Assembly: GCF_026184235.1 (NCBI RefSeq)
Contig: NZ_CP110806.1
Location: forward strand, 3,224,001 to 3,288,000
From: Cellulomonas sp. S1-8
Lineage (GTDB): Bacteria > Actinomycetota > Actinomycetes > Actinomycetales > Cellulomonadaceae
Direction of reading: 5' to 3'
Length of the DNA: 64,000 nt
Shown: piece after piece, positions 8,166 through 18,433 of the stretch
How the letters are laid out: every line of letters begins with the position of its first letter
How positions within the stretch are numbered: the first letter of the stretch is position 1
The notes under the pieces: generated by a model
Databases searched by the model: none
Seen by the model: the letters and a program-made list of their open reading frames with translations, nothing else
What the model was told of the DNA's origin: nothing
Made by a program: the position numbers and the translations under genes

Positions 8166-8374
8166 GGGACCTGGTTGCCTTCCGGTGGGGGAAGCCCTCG
8201 CGCGGCGGACGCCTGGCGGGGCGTCCTGCAGGGCCCCGCACCCGTGCGCCTCGCCGTCGGTGCGAGAGCAGTGCGACCCCGAGTCTAGGACGCGACCGCC
8301 CCGACCCTCGACGTCCACTCCACGATACGGACAGCCCACGATGTGGGACGGCGGGTGCCGTCCGGCGCGACGCC

Positions 8375-8380
8375 TACAGT
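8375..8380 (+). promoter_or_regulatory. -10 element TACAGT of a probable leaderless transcript
   Basis: TACAGT starts 12 bp before the GTG of the RarD-type gene, so transcription should begin at or next to the start codon. The rest of the 221-bp gap to fprA shows only the fprA -10 candidate. Confidence 0.5.
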
Positions 8381-8386
8381 CGCGGG

Positions 8387-9316
8387 GTGGATACCGCCGC
8401 TCGCCGGTCCCGCGCCGGCCTCGCCGCGGGGTCGGCGCCTACGCCCTGTGGGGCGCGCTGCCGCTGTACTTCCCGCTCCTCGCGCCCTCCGACCCGGTCG
8501 AGATCATCGCGCACCGCGTCGTGTGGTCCCTGCTGTTCTGCCTCGTGCTGCTGCTGGTCACCCGGACGTGGGGGGCATTCGTCGCGATCCTGCGTGACGT
8601 CCGGCTCCTGGCCACGCTCACGCTCGCGGCCGTCCTGCTCGCCGTGAACTGGCTCGTGTTCGTGCACGGCGTCCTGACCGGCCACGTCGTCGACGCGGCG
8701 CTCGGCTACTTCGTCAACCCCCGTGACGGTGGCGCTGGCCGTGCTCGTGCTCGGCGAGCGGCTGCGCACCGTGCAGTGGGTCGCGGTCGGCTGCGGCGCC
8801 GCGGCGGTCGTCGTGCTCACCGTCGCCTACGGCACCCTGCCGTGGATCGCGCTGGTCCTGGCAGGCAGCTTCGGCACCTACGGGCTCCTCAAGAGCCGCC
8901 TCGGGTCACGGGTCGGCGCACTGCCCGGCCTCGCCGCCGAGACGGCCGTCCTCGCACCCGCCGCCGTGCTCTACCTCGGGTGGCTGCACCTGACCGGCTC
9001 CGCGACGTTCGCGCCCGACTGGCACGGGCTCGCGCTCGTCGGGACCGGCGTGGTCACCGCGGTCCCGCTGCTGCTCTTCAACTCCGCGGCGCGTCGCCTG
9101 CCGCTGTCGACCGTGGGGCTCCTGCAGTACCTCACCCCCGTGCTGCACCTCGCCATCGGCGTGCTCGTCGCCGGCGAGGAGATGCCGCCCGCCCGGTGGT
9201 GGGGATTCGGGCTGGTGTGGCTCGCGCTCGTCGTGCTCACCGTCGACGGGCTCCGGCACTCCCGCAGGCCCGCGCCCGGGGCCGAGGGCCCGGTGCCGCC
9301 CCCCTCCGACGCCTGA
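8387..9316 (+). CDS. rarD: EamA/RarD-type drug/metabolite transporter (two frame breaks)
   Basis: Three frames together read as one RarD-like permease of about 310 residues: an N-terminus MDTAARRSRAGLAAG, then GAYALWGALPLYFPLL and NWLVFVHGVLTGHVVDA, then VALAVLVLGERLRTVQW through the second EamA repeat. Around ten hydrophobic helices are visible. The first break is at the G run 8428-8431, one base short; the second is at 8718-8722, where GYFVNP should run on to LVTVAL. The breaks could mark a pseudogene, but the same type of break hits essential genes nearby. Substrate unknown (chloramphenicol-sensitivity protein family). Confidence 0.8.
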
Positions 9317-9323
9317 CGCGCCG

Positions 9324-10899
9324 TCAGTCGTCCTCGACGCGCGCCTCGCGGTCGCCCAGCCGCAACGACCAGCCCGCACGCACGACGGCCCGCGCCCCGG
9401 CCGGCAGCACCCGCGCGGCACCCGTCGGGTCGACGACGACCGTGCCGTTGGTCGACCCGCGGTCGGTCACCCAGATCGCGGCGTCCTGCGCCGTCGTCGC
9501 GCCCTGCGGCCCGAACTCGACGTGCACGCGCGACAGCGACCGCGCGGCGTCGCTCAGCACCACGACGTGCAGGATGTCCTCGCCGTCCTCGGCCCGCGGG
9601 CCACGCCCGACCAGCCCGCGTCCGACGACGCGCACGCGCTCACCGGTGTCGAAGTGCAGCGCCAGCGTGCCGGTGCGACGGCGCAACGACTCGGGGTCCC
9701 GCACGCGGGTGTGCTCGATCTCGGCCAGGTCCTCGTCCGACGCCGGCGCTGCGGCCGGGACCGCGGCACCACCCGGGCGGGCCGCCCGGCGGTCGGAGCG
9801 CGTCGCGTCGGGCGGAGGCGGCAGCAGGTCCGCCTCCGGGCGCCCCCGCGAGGCGCAGCACCGAGACCGGCAGGGGCGTCGGGGACGAGGTCCGGAGCGG
9901 GCGGCTCCACCACGGCCGCGACGGAGGCCGGCGGGGGCGGCAGCGCGACGCGCGACGCCTCCCCGGCGCGAACAGGCTGTCGTCGACCGGCGGCGCCGGC
10001 ACGGGCGCCGTGACGGGTGCGCCGCCCGGCCCGCCCGGACCGGTCGACGGGGCCGACGGCGTCCACGGGCGCGCGCTGCCGCGCGGCCCGCTGGGCGCCG
10101 ACGCCCGTCCTTGGCGCCCCGACGGCGGCTGGGCGGCGCCCGCCTGCACGACCGCCGTGCCCGACGCCTTGTCGTGCCAGCCGCGGCGACGCGGACCGGA
10201 GTCCCACGCGCCCGACGCGGCGACGACCCAGTTGCCGACGCCGCACCCGATCACGCCCAGGGCGACCAGCAGCTGCCGCAGGAACGCGCGCGGCACACCG
10301 GGCCACGCACCCGTGCGCTCGTCGACGGTGCGCAGACCCAGCAGGTACGCGCCGAGCGTCGCACCGCGCAGCCCCTCGGCGAGGACCTGCGCAACCCCGA
10401 CGACCAGCCCGATCAGACCCGCCACGAGGGTCGCGTCGCCGCCGACCACCCCCGCAACGAGCAGACCGATGCCGGCGGCCGCGGCCGCGACGAGCACGTC
10501 GATCGCGTACGCCAGCACGCGGGTGCCGATCGGCGGCACGGCGGCCGCAGCCCGCGGGGGAGCCGCGCGCTGCGGGCGGGCGGCCGCGCGCACGTCGCGG
10601 GCAGCCGCGGCGGCGTCGAAGGCGGTGCTGCGCGCGGCGGGTGCCGCGGGCATCGGCCTGTCCGTCGCGGAGACGGCGAGGGTCGCGGCCGGGACGCCCG
10701 GCCGGACGACGGGGTCCGACGGCGGCGGCAGCGCCGACCCGGCGCCGGCCGGCTCGTCGACGTCCGGCCCGTCGTCCTCACCCGAGGTGGGACGCGCGAT
10801 CAGCGGGACACGGGCCCCGCAGACGGAGCAGGACTCGGCGTCGGGGGCGAGCGGCATGCCGCACGATGCGCAGCGCGGAGCTGAGGCGCGGGTGCTCAC
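9324..10899 (-). CDS. Zinc-ribbon, RDD membrane domain and FHA domain fusion protein (two frame breaks)
   Basis: From GTG 10899 the domain order is: a double-CxxC zinc ribbon (CASCGM...CSVCGA, residues 10-30); an Ala/Pro-rich linker; an RDD domain with at least three membrane helices starting at GTRVLAYAIDVLV (about 115-250, ending RRRGWHDKASGT); a Pro-rich linker; and a C-terminal FHA domain with LSRVHVEF and the phosphothreonine loop TDRGSTNGT. The frame breaks at C runs 9961-9964 and 9843-9847; adding one base at each gives one 525-residue protein. FHA domains read phosphothreonine, so with the adjacent PP2C it suggests Ser/Thr-kinase signalling at the membrane. GGAGG precedes the start. 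Confidence 0.82.
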
Positions 10900-10927
10900 G
10901 GGCGGTCCTCCGGGGTCGGGTGCGCGG

Positions 10928-11698
10928 TCATCGTGCCACGTCGGCGCGCCCGCCCGCGCCTGCGATCGGGGTGACGGCGACCGCGTCCACCACGACGACC
11001 GTCACGTTGTCCTGCGCACCCGCCGCCAGCGCCTCCCGGACCAGGCGGTCGGCCGCCGCGCGGGGGTGCCGCTCGGCGCGGAGCACCGCCTGGACGCGAC
11101 CGTCGGGCAGCACGTCCGTCAGGCCGTCGGAGCACACGACCATCCGGTCCCCCACGCTCACGGGGAACATCCGCAGGTCGGGGTCGACCCACGACGCCCC
11201 GCCGCCGAGCACCCGCGTCACGACGTGCCGGCGGGGGTGCCGCGGTGCGTCCTCCACGGCCACCAGTCCCTGCTCCACCAGCTCGGCCACCTCGGAGTGG
11301 TCCCGGGTGAGCTGCTCGAGCATGCCCCCGACCATGCGGTACGTGCGCGAGTCGCCGACGTTGAGGACGAGCCAGCACGCCACGCCCGCGTGCTCGGTCA
11401 CGACCACCCCCGTGAGCGTGGTCCCGGGGCGCCGCTCCCCCTCGACCGGCAGCTCGCGGACCCGCCGGTGCGCGTCCTGCACGACGCGCGTCACGTCCTC
11501 GAGCGAGGGGGCCACCCCGGCCAGGGTGCTGACGACGTCGACCGCGAGCCGCGACGCGACCTCGCCGGCCTCGTGCCCGCCCATGCCGTCGGCGACGACG
11601 AACAGCCCGTCCTGCGCCCACGCCGTGTCCTCGTTGGTCTCGCGCGCCGCCTGGTCCGTGGCGACGGCGGACCGGAGCCGAACGCCTGCGACCATCAC
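10928..11698 (-). CDS. PP2C-family Ser/Thr protein phosphatase
   Basis: The 256-residue soluble catalytic domain has all the metal-binding motifs: ETNEDTAW near residue 20, VVADGMGGHEAG near 34-45, NVGDSRTY, VVCSDGLTD, and AQDNVTVVVV close to the C-terminus. These bind two Mn2+/Mg2+ ions and dephosphorylate Ser/Thr. It lacks the membrane anchor of mycobacterial PstP. GTG 11698 and ATG 11695 are both possible starts. It lies about 10 bp after the polyprenyl synthase gene and directly before the FHA protein gene, so it probably counteracts the kinase whose output the FHA domain reads. No kinase gene is in the window. Confidence 0.92.
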   Translation of the reverse strand: MMVAGVRLRSAVATDQAARETNEDTAWAQDGLFVVADGMGGHEAGEVASRLAVDVVSTLAGVAPSLEDVTRVVQDAHRRVRELPVEGERRPGTTLTGVVVTEHAGVACWLVLNVGDSRTYRMVGGMLEQLTRDHSEVAELVEQGLVAVEDAPRHPRRHVVTRVLGGGASWVDPDLRMFPVSVGDRMVVCSDGLTDVLPDGRVQAVLRAERHPRAAADRLVREALAAGAQDNVTVVVVDAVAVTPIAGAGGRADVAR

Positions 11699-11708
11699 CG
11701 CGCCCGGG

Positions 11709-12716
11709 TCACGAGGCCCGGTCGACCAGCGCGTCGGCGAACGCCACGAGGGCGTCCTTCACCGGGCCGGACGGCAGCGGGCCGAGCTCGGAGACGGCCT
11801 GCCGTGCGAGGTCCACGGCGCGCCGGCGCGTGAGCGCGACGACCTCGTGCTCGCGGAGCACCGCGACCGCGGCGGCCAGGTCGGCGTCGTCCGACAGGTC
11901 GGAGTCGAGCAGCGCGACGGCGGCGCGGTCGGTCGAGCCCACGGGCGTCGTCGCCGCACGGGAGCGCAGCAGCAGCGCGGGCAGCGTCGGGACGCCCTCG
12001 CGCAGGTCGGTGCCGGGCGTCTTGCCCAGCGTCGTCCCGTCGGAGGTGAGGTCGATGACGTCGTCGGCGAGCTGGAAGGCGACCCCGATGGTCTCGCCGA
12101 ACTGGGTGACGGTGCGCACCTCGGCGGGTCGGCAGCCGGCCATCATGGCGCCGAACCGCGCCGAGGTCGCGATGAGCGACGCCGTCTTGTCGGACAGCAC
12201 CTGCAGGTAGTGCGCGACGGGGTCCTCGTCGGGCCGCGGACCGACCGTCTCGTGCAGCTGGCCGAGGCACAGCCGCTCGAACGTCTGGGCCTGGATGCGC
12301 ACGGCCTCCGGCCCCAGCCCGGAGACGATCGACGACGCCCGCGCGAACAGCAGGTCACCGGTGAGGATCGCCACCGAGTTGCCCCACACCTCGTGCGCGG
12401 AGGGTGCACCGCGGCGCAGCGGCGCGGAGTCCATGACGTCGTCGTGGTACAGCGTCGCGAGGTGCGTCAGCTCGACGACGGTGGCCGCGTCGACCACCTC
12501 GCGCCGGCCGCCGTCCCCGAGCTCGGCCGTCAGCAGGGTCAGGAGCGGGCGCAGCCGCTTGCCCCCCGCGTTGACCAGGTGGCTCGACGCGTCGTGCGCG
12601 ATCGGGTCGGCGTACGTGACGGCGTCGCGCAGCAGCTCCTCGACGATCAGGAGCCGTCCCGTCAGTCGCTCGGCGAGCGCGGCGTCGTGGAGCGGGAGGG
12701 CGAGTGCGGTCGTCAC
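11709..12716 (-). CDS. Long-chain trans-polyprenyl diphosphate synthase
   Basis: This 335-residue all-alpha prenyltransferase has both Asp-rich motifs, DDVMD at 92-96 and DDVID at 218-222, plus GGKRLRP near 51 and GDLLFARA near 120. It condenses isopentenyl diphosphate units onto an allylic primer. Its place beside the nuo and men genes points to making the menaquinone side chain used by MenA (octa- or nonaprenyl). The remembered mycobacterial counterpart is GrcC1, also next to menJ and htpX. It begins with GTG 12716 and probably forms an operon with the PP2C and FHA genes downstream. Confidence 0.9.
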   Translation of the reverse strand: MTTALALPLHDAALAERLTGRLLIVEELLRDAVTYADPIAHDASSHLVNAGGKRLRPLLTLLTAELGDGGRREVVDAATVVELTHLATLYHDDVMDSAPLRRGAPSAHEVWGNSVAILTGDLLFARASSIVSGLGPEAVRIQAQTFERLCLGQLHETVGPRPDEDPVAHYLQVLSDKTASLIATSARFGAMMAGCRPAEVRTVTQFGETIGVAFQLADDVIDLTSDGTTLGKTPGTDLREGVPTLPALLLRSRAATTPVGSTDRAAVALLDSDLSDDADLAAAVAVLREHEVVALTRRRAVDLARQAVSELGPLPSGPVKDALVAFADALVDRAS

Positions 12717-12786
12717 GGGACGAACCTATCCGCACCGCGGCCGGACGACCGACCCGGGACCGGAGGATGTCCGGGTGATCCGGGTT

Positions 12787-12813
12787 CCTGCCCCGCCGCC
12801 GGCCGCGGGCAGG
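12787..12813 (-). terminator. Hairpin directly after nuoN
   Basis: The CCTGCCC (12787-12793) and GGGCAGG (12807-12813) arms enclose a GC-rich 13-nt loop, immediately past the nuoN stop. It probably ends the nuo transcript ahead of the polyprenyl synthase gene. Confidence 0.5.
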
Positions 12814-14553
12814 TCACGGCAGCAGCACCGCCACCGAGGCGATCGTGTCGAGCACCGCGGAGGGCGCGACGCCCAGGACGACCGTGAGGATGGCGCAGAC
12901 GGCGACGGCGACCACCGTCAGGCCCTCGCCGGCCGCCACCGTCGTCGTCGTGGCGGGCCGCTCACCATCCGCGGCGAGGACCGCGGCCGGCGCGGACCCC
13001 GCAGCGGCGCCCGGCCCGACGGCGACCTCGGACAGGGCTGCCGGGGCTCGCTGCGGACCGCGGTCCGCACCGGTCGCGACGGCCGTGCCGTCGGCGTCGT
13101 CCGCGTCGTCCGTGTCGTGCGACTCGGTGAAGAACATCAGCACGATGATCCGGACGTAGAAGAACGCCGCGGCGGCCGACGCGAGCACGCCGACCAGCGC
13201 GAGCTGCCAGGCCCCGCCCTCGACCGCGGACGAGAACACCGCGAACTTGCCCACGAACCCCGCGGTGAGCGGGATCCCGGCGAAGGACAGCAGGAACAGC
13301 GTGAACGTGACGGCGACCACGGGGTGGCTCCGGCCCAGGCCGGCCCACTGCGACAGCCGCGTGGCCTCCCCCAGGACCACGGGCGCGCCGTCGTCGTCCG
13401 TCCCCTGCTCGCGCACGAGCGCGATGAGGCCGAACGCGCCGACGGTGGCCGCGCCGTAGGCCAGCAGGTAGAACAGCACGGCGGTGATGCCGGAGTCCTG
13501 CAGGGCGACGATGCCCGTCAGGACGAAGCCCGCGTGCGCGATCGAGGAGTACGCCAGCAGCCGCTTGACGTCGGTCTGGACCAGCGCCGCGACGGTCCCG
13601 ACGACCATCGTGAGGATGGCGACGACCCACAGGACCACCTCGAGGTCCCAGGCCATGCCGGGCAGCATGCCGTAGACGACACGCAGCAGCGCACCGAACG
13701 CCGCGACCTTGGTGCACGCGGCCATGAAGCCCGTCACCGGGGTCGGCGCGCCCTGGTAGACGTCGGGCGTCCACATGTGGAACGGGACCGCGCCGACCTT
13801 GAAGAACAGCCCGGCGAGCAGCATCAGCGCACCCACGACGAGCAGACCCTCGAGCCCGTTGGGCGTCGCGGTCGCGGCCGCGATGTCGGCGTACCGCAAC
13901 GAGCCGGAGTAGCCGTAGAGCAGCGCGATGCCGAACAGCATGATCGCCGAGACGAAGGCCCCGAGCAGGAAGTACTTCATCGACGCCTCCTGCGACAGCA
14001 GGCGACGGCGGCGTCCCATCCCGGACAGCAGGTACAGCGGCAGGGACAGGACCTCGAGCGCGACGAACAGCGTCAGCAGGTCGGTCGTGGCCGGGAACAG
14101 CATCATCCCGCCGGTGGCGAACAGCAGGAGCGGGTACACCTCGGTCTGACGCAGACCCTTGCGGCGGGCGAGCTCCTCGTAGTCCGAGCCCGGCACCGCG
14201 GCGGCGGCGGGCGCGAACGCGTCCTCGCCCCCGGCGACGCGGTCCGCGAAGACCAGCGTCGAGAGCAGCGCGAGCAGGGCGATCGTCGCCTGCAGCACGA
14301 GCGTGGGTCCGTCGACGACGAGGGAGCCGCCCAGCACGTCCGTCCCGCCCGTGCGCTCGACGTCGGACCAGAGAGCCGCGACGGCGAGCAGGGCACCGGC
14401 GAGCGCCGCCAGCGTCAGCACGAGCTGGACGAGACGACGACGCGCGGCGGGGACGAACGCCTCGACGACGACGCCGAGGACGGCCGCGACCAGCACGACC
14501 AGCACGGGGACCGTGGGCCCCCAGGCGATCTCGGGGGCGGTGAAGCCGCTCAC
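12814..14553 (-). CDS. nuoN: NADH-quinone oxidoreductase subunit N
   Basis: This antiporter-like membrane subunit of 579 residues is longer than typical (about 480-530). The core is intact: LEVLSLPLYLLSG, the conserved lysine segment FFKVGAVPFHMWTPDVYQG, LLAYSSIAHAGF and GIPLTAGFVGKF. The extra length is in an acidic/Ala-rich loop (about residues 470-545, with DTDDADDADG) before the last helix and a charged loop near 105-125. The subunit carries one of the proton half-channels of complex I. GTG 14553 overlaps the nuoM stop by four bases. Confidence 0.95.
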   Translation of the reverse strand: MSGFTAPEIAWGPTVPVLVVLVAAVLGVVVEAFVPAARRRLVQLVLTLAALAGALLAVAALWSDVERTGGTDVLGGSLVVDGPTLVLQATIALLALLSTLVFADRVAGGEDAFAPAAAAVPGSDYEELARRKGLRQTEVYPLLLFATGGMMLFPATTDLLTLFVALEVLSLPLYLLSGMGRRRRLLSQEASMKYFLLGAFVSAIMLFGIALLYGYSGSLRYADIAAATATPNGLEGLLVVGALMLLAGLFFKVGAVPFHMWTPDVYQGAPTPVTGFMAACTKVAAFGALLRVVYGMLPGMAWDLEVVLWVVAILTMVVGTVAALVQTDVKRLLAYSSIAHAGFVLTGIVALQDSGITAVLFYLLAYGAATVGAFGLIALVREQGTDDDGAPVVLGEATRLSQWAGLGRSHPVVAVTFTLFLLSFAGIPLTAGFVGKFAVFSSAVEGGAWQLALVGVLASAAAAFFYVRIIVLMFFTESHDTDDADDADGTAVATGADRGPQRAPAALSEVAVGPGAAAGSAPAAVLAADGERPATTTTVAAGEGLTVVAVAVCAILTVVLGVAPSAVLDTIASVAVLLP

Positions 14554-16106
14554 TGGTCACTCCCTTCCGCACCGGCGGGGGTCGCGGTGGTGGTCGTGGG
14601 CTCGACGTCGTCGACGCCGAGCTGCGCGATGCTCTCCTGCGCCGGCGGCCGGACCAGGTCGAGGGCCGGGCCGGGGACGAACCCGAGGACGAGCATCAGC
14701 GCCACGAGCGGCCCGATCACCCACCGCTCGCGTGCCCCGACGTCGGCCATGTCCGCCAGCTCGTGGCGGACGGGCCCGGTGAACACCCGCTGGTAGAGCC
14801 ACAGCACGTAGATCGCGGCGAGCACCACGCCCAGCGTCGCGACGATCGCCGCCGCCGGGTGGCGCGGGTACGTGCCGACGATGACGAGGAACTCGCTGAC
14901 GAACGTCGACAGGCCCGGCAGGGACAGCGCCGACAGACCGACGACCAGGAACAGGCCGGCCAGCACGGGCACGACCTTCTGCAGGCCGCCGAAGTCGACG
15001 ATCTGCTGCGACCCGCGCCGCGCCGCGAGGAACCCGACGAGCAGGAACAGCGCACCCGTCGAGAGCCCGTGGTTGACCATGTAGAACGACGAGCCGGCGA
15101 TCGACGTCGACGTGAACGCGAAGATCCCCAGCACGATGAACCCGAAGTGCGACACCGAGGTGTACGCGACCAGCCGCATCATGTCCTTCTGGCCGATCGC
15201 GAGCAGCGCGCCGTACAGGATCGACACCACCGCGAGCACGATGATCACGGGCGCCGCCCAGCGCGAGGCCGCGGGGAACAGCGGCAGGCACAGCGTGAGC
15301 ATGCCGAACGTGCCGACCTTGTCGAGCACGCCGACGAGCAGCGTCGACGTGCCGGCGGGGGCCTGCTGCGCCGCGTCGGGCAGCCACGTGTGCACCGGGA
15401 ACATGGGGGCCTTGATGGCGAACGCCAGGAAGAACGACAGGAAGATCCACTTCTCGACCGTCGGGTCGAGGTCGACGCCCACGAGGTTCTCGATGAGGAA
15501 GCCCTCGGGGCCGCCCGGGCCCTGCAGGTACAGCGCGATGACGCCGACGAGCATGACGAGACCGCCGGCGAGCGAGTACAGCAGGAACTTCACCGCGGCG
15601 TAGCGCCGCTGGGCGCCGCCGAACGCGCCGATCATGAAGTACACGGGGATGAGCATCGCCTCGAAGACGACGTAGAACAGGAAGACGTCGCGGGCGGCGA
15701 ACACGAGCACGATGAACGCCTCGAGCAGCAGCACGAGCGCCAGGTAGTGCCGCAGCCGGTCGGTCGGGCCGTCGGTCGAGCCCTGCTCGCGCCAGGCGGC
15801 CAGCACGACGAGCGGCACCAGGACCACGGACATGCCGATGAGCGCGAGGCCGACGCCGTCGACGCCGAGCGCCCACGACACCCCGAGCGCGGGGATCCAC
15901 GGCACGGTCTCGACGAGCTGGTGCGTGGCCGCGTCGCCCGTGTCGAAGGCCGCGAAGGCCGCGACGGCGAGCACCACCTGCGCGAGGGCGAAGCCGAGCG
16001 CGACCGTGCGGGCACGCGCGCGCGCGCCGGCGGGCAGCAACCACAGCGCCGCGGCGCCGAGCAGCGGCAGCACCACCAGCGCGGTGAGCCAGGGGAAGTC
16101 AGACAT
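14550..16106 (-). CDS. nuoM: NADH-quinone oxidoreductase subunit M
   Basis: The 518-residue proton-pumping subunit has the expected 14-helix pattern. It contains the conserved essential Glu in YVVFEAMLIPVYF, the lysine in AFAIKAPMFPVHTWLPDAAQ, and RLVAYTSVSHFGFIVLG. A soluble tail of about 20 residues (EPTTTTATPAGAEGSDQ) follows the last helix. ATG 16106 follows nuoL by 30 bp. Length and motifs are normal. Confidence 0.96.
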   Translation of the reverse strand: MSDFPWLTALVVLPLLGAAALWLLPAGARARARTVALGFALAQVVLAVAAFAAFDTGDAATHQLVETVPWIPALGVSWALGVDGVGLALIGMSVVLVPLVVLAAWREQGSTDGPTDRLRHYLALVLLLEAFIVLVFAARDVFLFYVVFEAMLIPVYFMIGAFGGAQRRYAAVKFLLYSLAGGLVMLVGVIALYLQGPGGPEGFLIENLVGVDLDPTVEKWIFLSFFLAFAIKAPMFPVHTWLPDAAQQAPAGTSTLLVGVLDKVGTFGMLTLCLPLFPAASRWAAPVIIVLAVVSILYGALLAIGQKDMMRLVAYTSVSHFGFIVLGIFAFTSTSIAGSSFYMVNHGLSTGALFLLVGFLAARRGSQQIVDFGGLQKVVPVLAGLFLVVGLSALSLPGLSTFVSEFLVIVGTYPRHPAAAIVATLGVVLAAIYVLWLYQRVFTGPVRHELADMADVGARERWVIGPLVALMLVLGFVPGPALDLVRPPAQESIAQLGVDDVEPTTTTATPAGAEGSDQ

Positions 16107-16136
16107 CAGTTTCCAGGTCTCCTGTCGACTCTGCGA

Positions 16137-18122
16137 TCAGCCGCGCGCGGCCAGGACGACGAACGCGAGCACGACCACGCCGATGACCATGACCGCGGCG
16201 TACGAGCGGGCGAACCCGTTCTGGGCGCGGCGCACGATGTCACCGACGGCGACGGTGGTGCGTCCCAGGCCGGTGACCGCACCGTCGACCACGGCCTTGT
16301 CGCCGTACACCAGCGACCGCGTGAGGTACTGCCCCGGTGCGACCAGGAGCGTGTCGTTGACCGCGTCCTGGTGCAGGTCCACGCGGGCGGCCCGCGTGAG
16401 CGCGGTCCCCAGCGGGGGCGTGACGGGCACGGTCGTGATCGCGTAGCGGCGCCACGCGAGGACGAGCCCGAGCGCGACGGCCGCCAGCGTGAGCCCGATG
16501 ATCAGCGGCACCGCCAGCACCGGCTCCTCGTGCTCGGCGTGCCCGACGGACGGCTCGAGCCACTCGACGAACCCGACGCGCGACAGGATCAGGCCCAGGG
16601 CCACCGACCCACCCGCCAGGACGATCATCGGCCACGTCATGAGCGCCGGGGACTCGTGCGGGTGCTGGTCGGCGCCGCTCTTCGTCGCGCTCCAGCGCTT
16701 CTGCCCCTCGAACGTCATGAAGAACAGCCGCGACATGTAGAACGCGGTGATGCCCGCACCGATCAGGGCGACGCCGCCGAACACCCACGCCCGCCACGGC
16801 TGACCGTCGACCGGGACGAACGCGGCCTCGATGATCTTGTCCTTGCTGAAGAACCCGGCGAACGGCGGGATGCCGAGGATCGCGAGCCAGCCGGCCATGA
16901 ACGTGAAGTACGTGATCTTCATGTACCGGCCCAGGCCGCCGAAGCGGCGCATGTCGACCTGGTCGTCCATGCCGTGCATGACGGACCCGGCGCCGAGGAA
17001 CATGCCGGCCTTGAAGAAGCCGTGCGTCACCAGGTGGAAGATCGCGAACGCGTACCCGATCGGCCCGAGGCCTGCGGCCAGCACCATGTAGCCGATCTGC
17101 GACATCGTCGACGCCGCGAGGGCCTTCTTGATGTCGTCCTTGGCGCAGCCCACGATCGCACCGAACAGGAGCGTGACCGCGCCGACGATCGCGACGACGA
17201 GCTGCGCCGTCGGGGCCGCCGTGAAGACCGCACCGGACCGGATGATGAGGTAGACGCCCGCGGTGACCATCGTCGCCGCGTGGATGAGCGCCGACACCGG
17301 CGTGGGGCCGGCCATCGCGTCGCCCAGCCAGGACTGCAGCGGGAACTGCGCCGACTTGCCGCAGGCCGCGAGCAGCAGCGCCAGGCCGATCGCGGTGAGC
17401 GTGCCCTGCGACACGTCGCCGGACGCCGCACCGGTCTCGACGGTCGCGAAGTCCAGGCTGCCGAACGTCGCGAACAGCAGACCCATCGCGACGAGCAGCC
17501 CGACGTCGCCGACACGGTTGGCGACGAACGCCTTCTTGGCGGCCACCGCGTACGGCGTGTGGTGGTTCCAGAACCCGATGAGCAGGTACGACGCCAGACC
17601 GACGCCCTCCCAGCCGACGAACAGCAGCACGTACGAGTCCGCGAGGACCAGCAGCAGCATCGCCGCGACGAACAGGTTCAGGTACGCGAAGAACCGGCGG
17701 CGCGCGGCGTCGTGCTCCATGTACGCCACGGAGTAGACGTGGATGAGCGTGCCGACGAACGTCACGAGCATGACGAACGTGAGCGACAACGGGTCCACGC
17801 GCAGGCCGGCGTCAATGCTCAGCGCGCCGGCGTCCAGCCACGTCGCCAGGTGCACGTCGTGCACGCGCTGGCCCGCGGGCTGCCCGAGCACGGCCAGGAG
17901 CAGCACCACGCCGACGACGAACGCGCCGGCCGAGGCCAGGACGCCGAGCCAGTGGCCCCACCGGTCGGCACGCCGGCCGAGCAGCAGCAGGACCGCGGCC
18001 GACAGCAGGGGCAGCGCGACGAGCCAGACGGCGGCCTGCGCCCCGGCCCACTCGGGGGCGGCGACGACCGGGTCGACCGCCGGCAGCACGGCAGGGGCGG
18101 TCAGGGAGATCAGGGTGTGCAC
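16137..18122 (-). CDS. nuoL: NADH-quinone oxidoreductase subunit L
   Basis: The 661-residue distal antiporter-like subunit reads straight through. It has [17 protein letters not shown] with the key Glu, the conserved lysine stretch [32 protein letters not shown], and the long amphipathic helix region near the C-terminus ([13 protein letters not shown]) that spans NuoM and NuoN. The chosen GTG 18122 is 12 bp from the nuoK stop with a GAAGGG ribosome site. Normal length is about 610-660. Confidence 0.96.
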   Translation of the reverse strand: MHTLISLTAPAVLPAVDPVVAAPEWAGAQAAVWLVALPLLSAAVLLLLGRRADRWGHWLGVLASAGAFVVGVVLLLAVLGQPAGQRVHDVHLATWLDAGALSIDAGLRVDPLSLTFVMLVTFVGTLIHVYSVAYMEHDAARRRFFAYLNLFVAAMLLLVLADSYVLLFVGWEGVGLASYLLIGFWNHHTPYAVAAKKAFVANRVGDVGLLVAMGLLFATFGSLDFATVETGAASGDVSQGTLTAIGLALLLAACGKSAQFPLQSWLGDAMAGPTPVSALIHAATMVTAGVYLIIRSGAVFTAAPTAQLVVAIVGAVTLLFGAIVGCAKDDIKKALAASTMSQIGYMVLAAGLGPIGYAFAIFHLVTHGFFKAGMFLGAGSVMHGMDDQVDMRRFGGLGRYMKITYFTFMAGWLAILGIPPFAGFFSKDKIIEAAFVPVDGQPWRAWVFGGVALIGAGITAFYMSRLFFMTFEGQKRWSATKSGADQHPHESPALMTWPMIVLAGGSVALGLILSRVGFVEWLEPSVGHAEHEEPVLAVPLIIGLTLAAVALGLVLAWRRYAITTVPVTPPLGTALTRAARVDLHQDAVNDTLLVAPGQYLTRSLVYGDKAVVDGAVTGLGRTTVAVGDIVRRAQNGFARSYAAVMVIGVVVLAFVVLAARG

Positions 18123-18133
18123 GTCGGAGCCCT

Positions 18134-18433
18134 TCAGCTCTTCAGCAGGTTGACGTCGTCGACCGACGCCGAGCGTCTGGTCCGGAAGATCGTGACGATG
18201 ATCGCCAGGCCGACGACCACCTCGGCCGCCGCGACGACCATGACGAAGAACGCGAGCACCTGGCCGGAGAGGTTGCCGTGGATGCGCGAGAACGTCACGA
18301 GCAGCAGGTTGGTGGAGTTGAGCATGAGCTCGACGCCCATGAAGACGATGATCGCGTTGCGTCGCAGCAGCACGGTCGTCGCGCCGATCGCGAACAGGAT
18401 CGCGGCCAGCACCAGGTAGTGGGTGAGGCTCAC
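18134..18433 (-). CDS. nuoK: NADH-quinone oxidoreductase subunit K
   Basis: This is a 99-residue, three-helix subunit. The conserved membrane Glu lies in [14 protein letters not shown] (near residue 36), and the second lies in [11 protein letters not shown] (near 70); both are on the proton path. The start overlaps the nuoJ stop by four bases. Size and topology match the family. Confidence 0.97.
   Translation of the reverse strand: MSLTHYLVLAAILFAIGATTVLLRRNAIIVFMGVELMLNSTNLLLVTFSRIHGNLSGQVLAFFVMVVAAAEVVVGLAIIVTIFRTRRSASVDDVNLLKS

Noticed and set aside
8113..8386. A start far upstream for the RarD-type gene within one long plus frame
   Set aside because: The extra sequence lies in the fprA start and promoter region, has no homology, and the leaderless -10 at 8375 fixes the start at 8387.
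9324..9704. A stand-alone FHA protein
   Set aside because: Two homopolymer corrections join it smoothly to the upstream RDD protein through a Pro-rich linker with preserved frame length.
12295..18419. Very long open frames on the plus strand opposite nuoN, nuoM and nuoL (833 and 1,218 codons)
   Set aside because: They are rich in Arg, His, Asp and Glu, have no domains, and mirror well-conserved nuo genes on the other strand; extreme GC keeps such frames free of stops.
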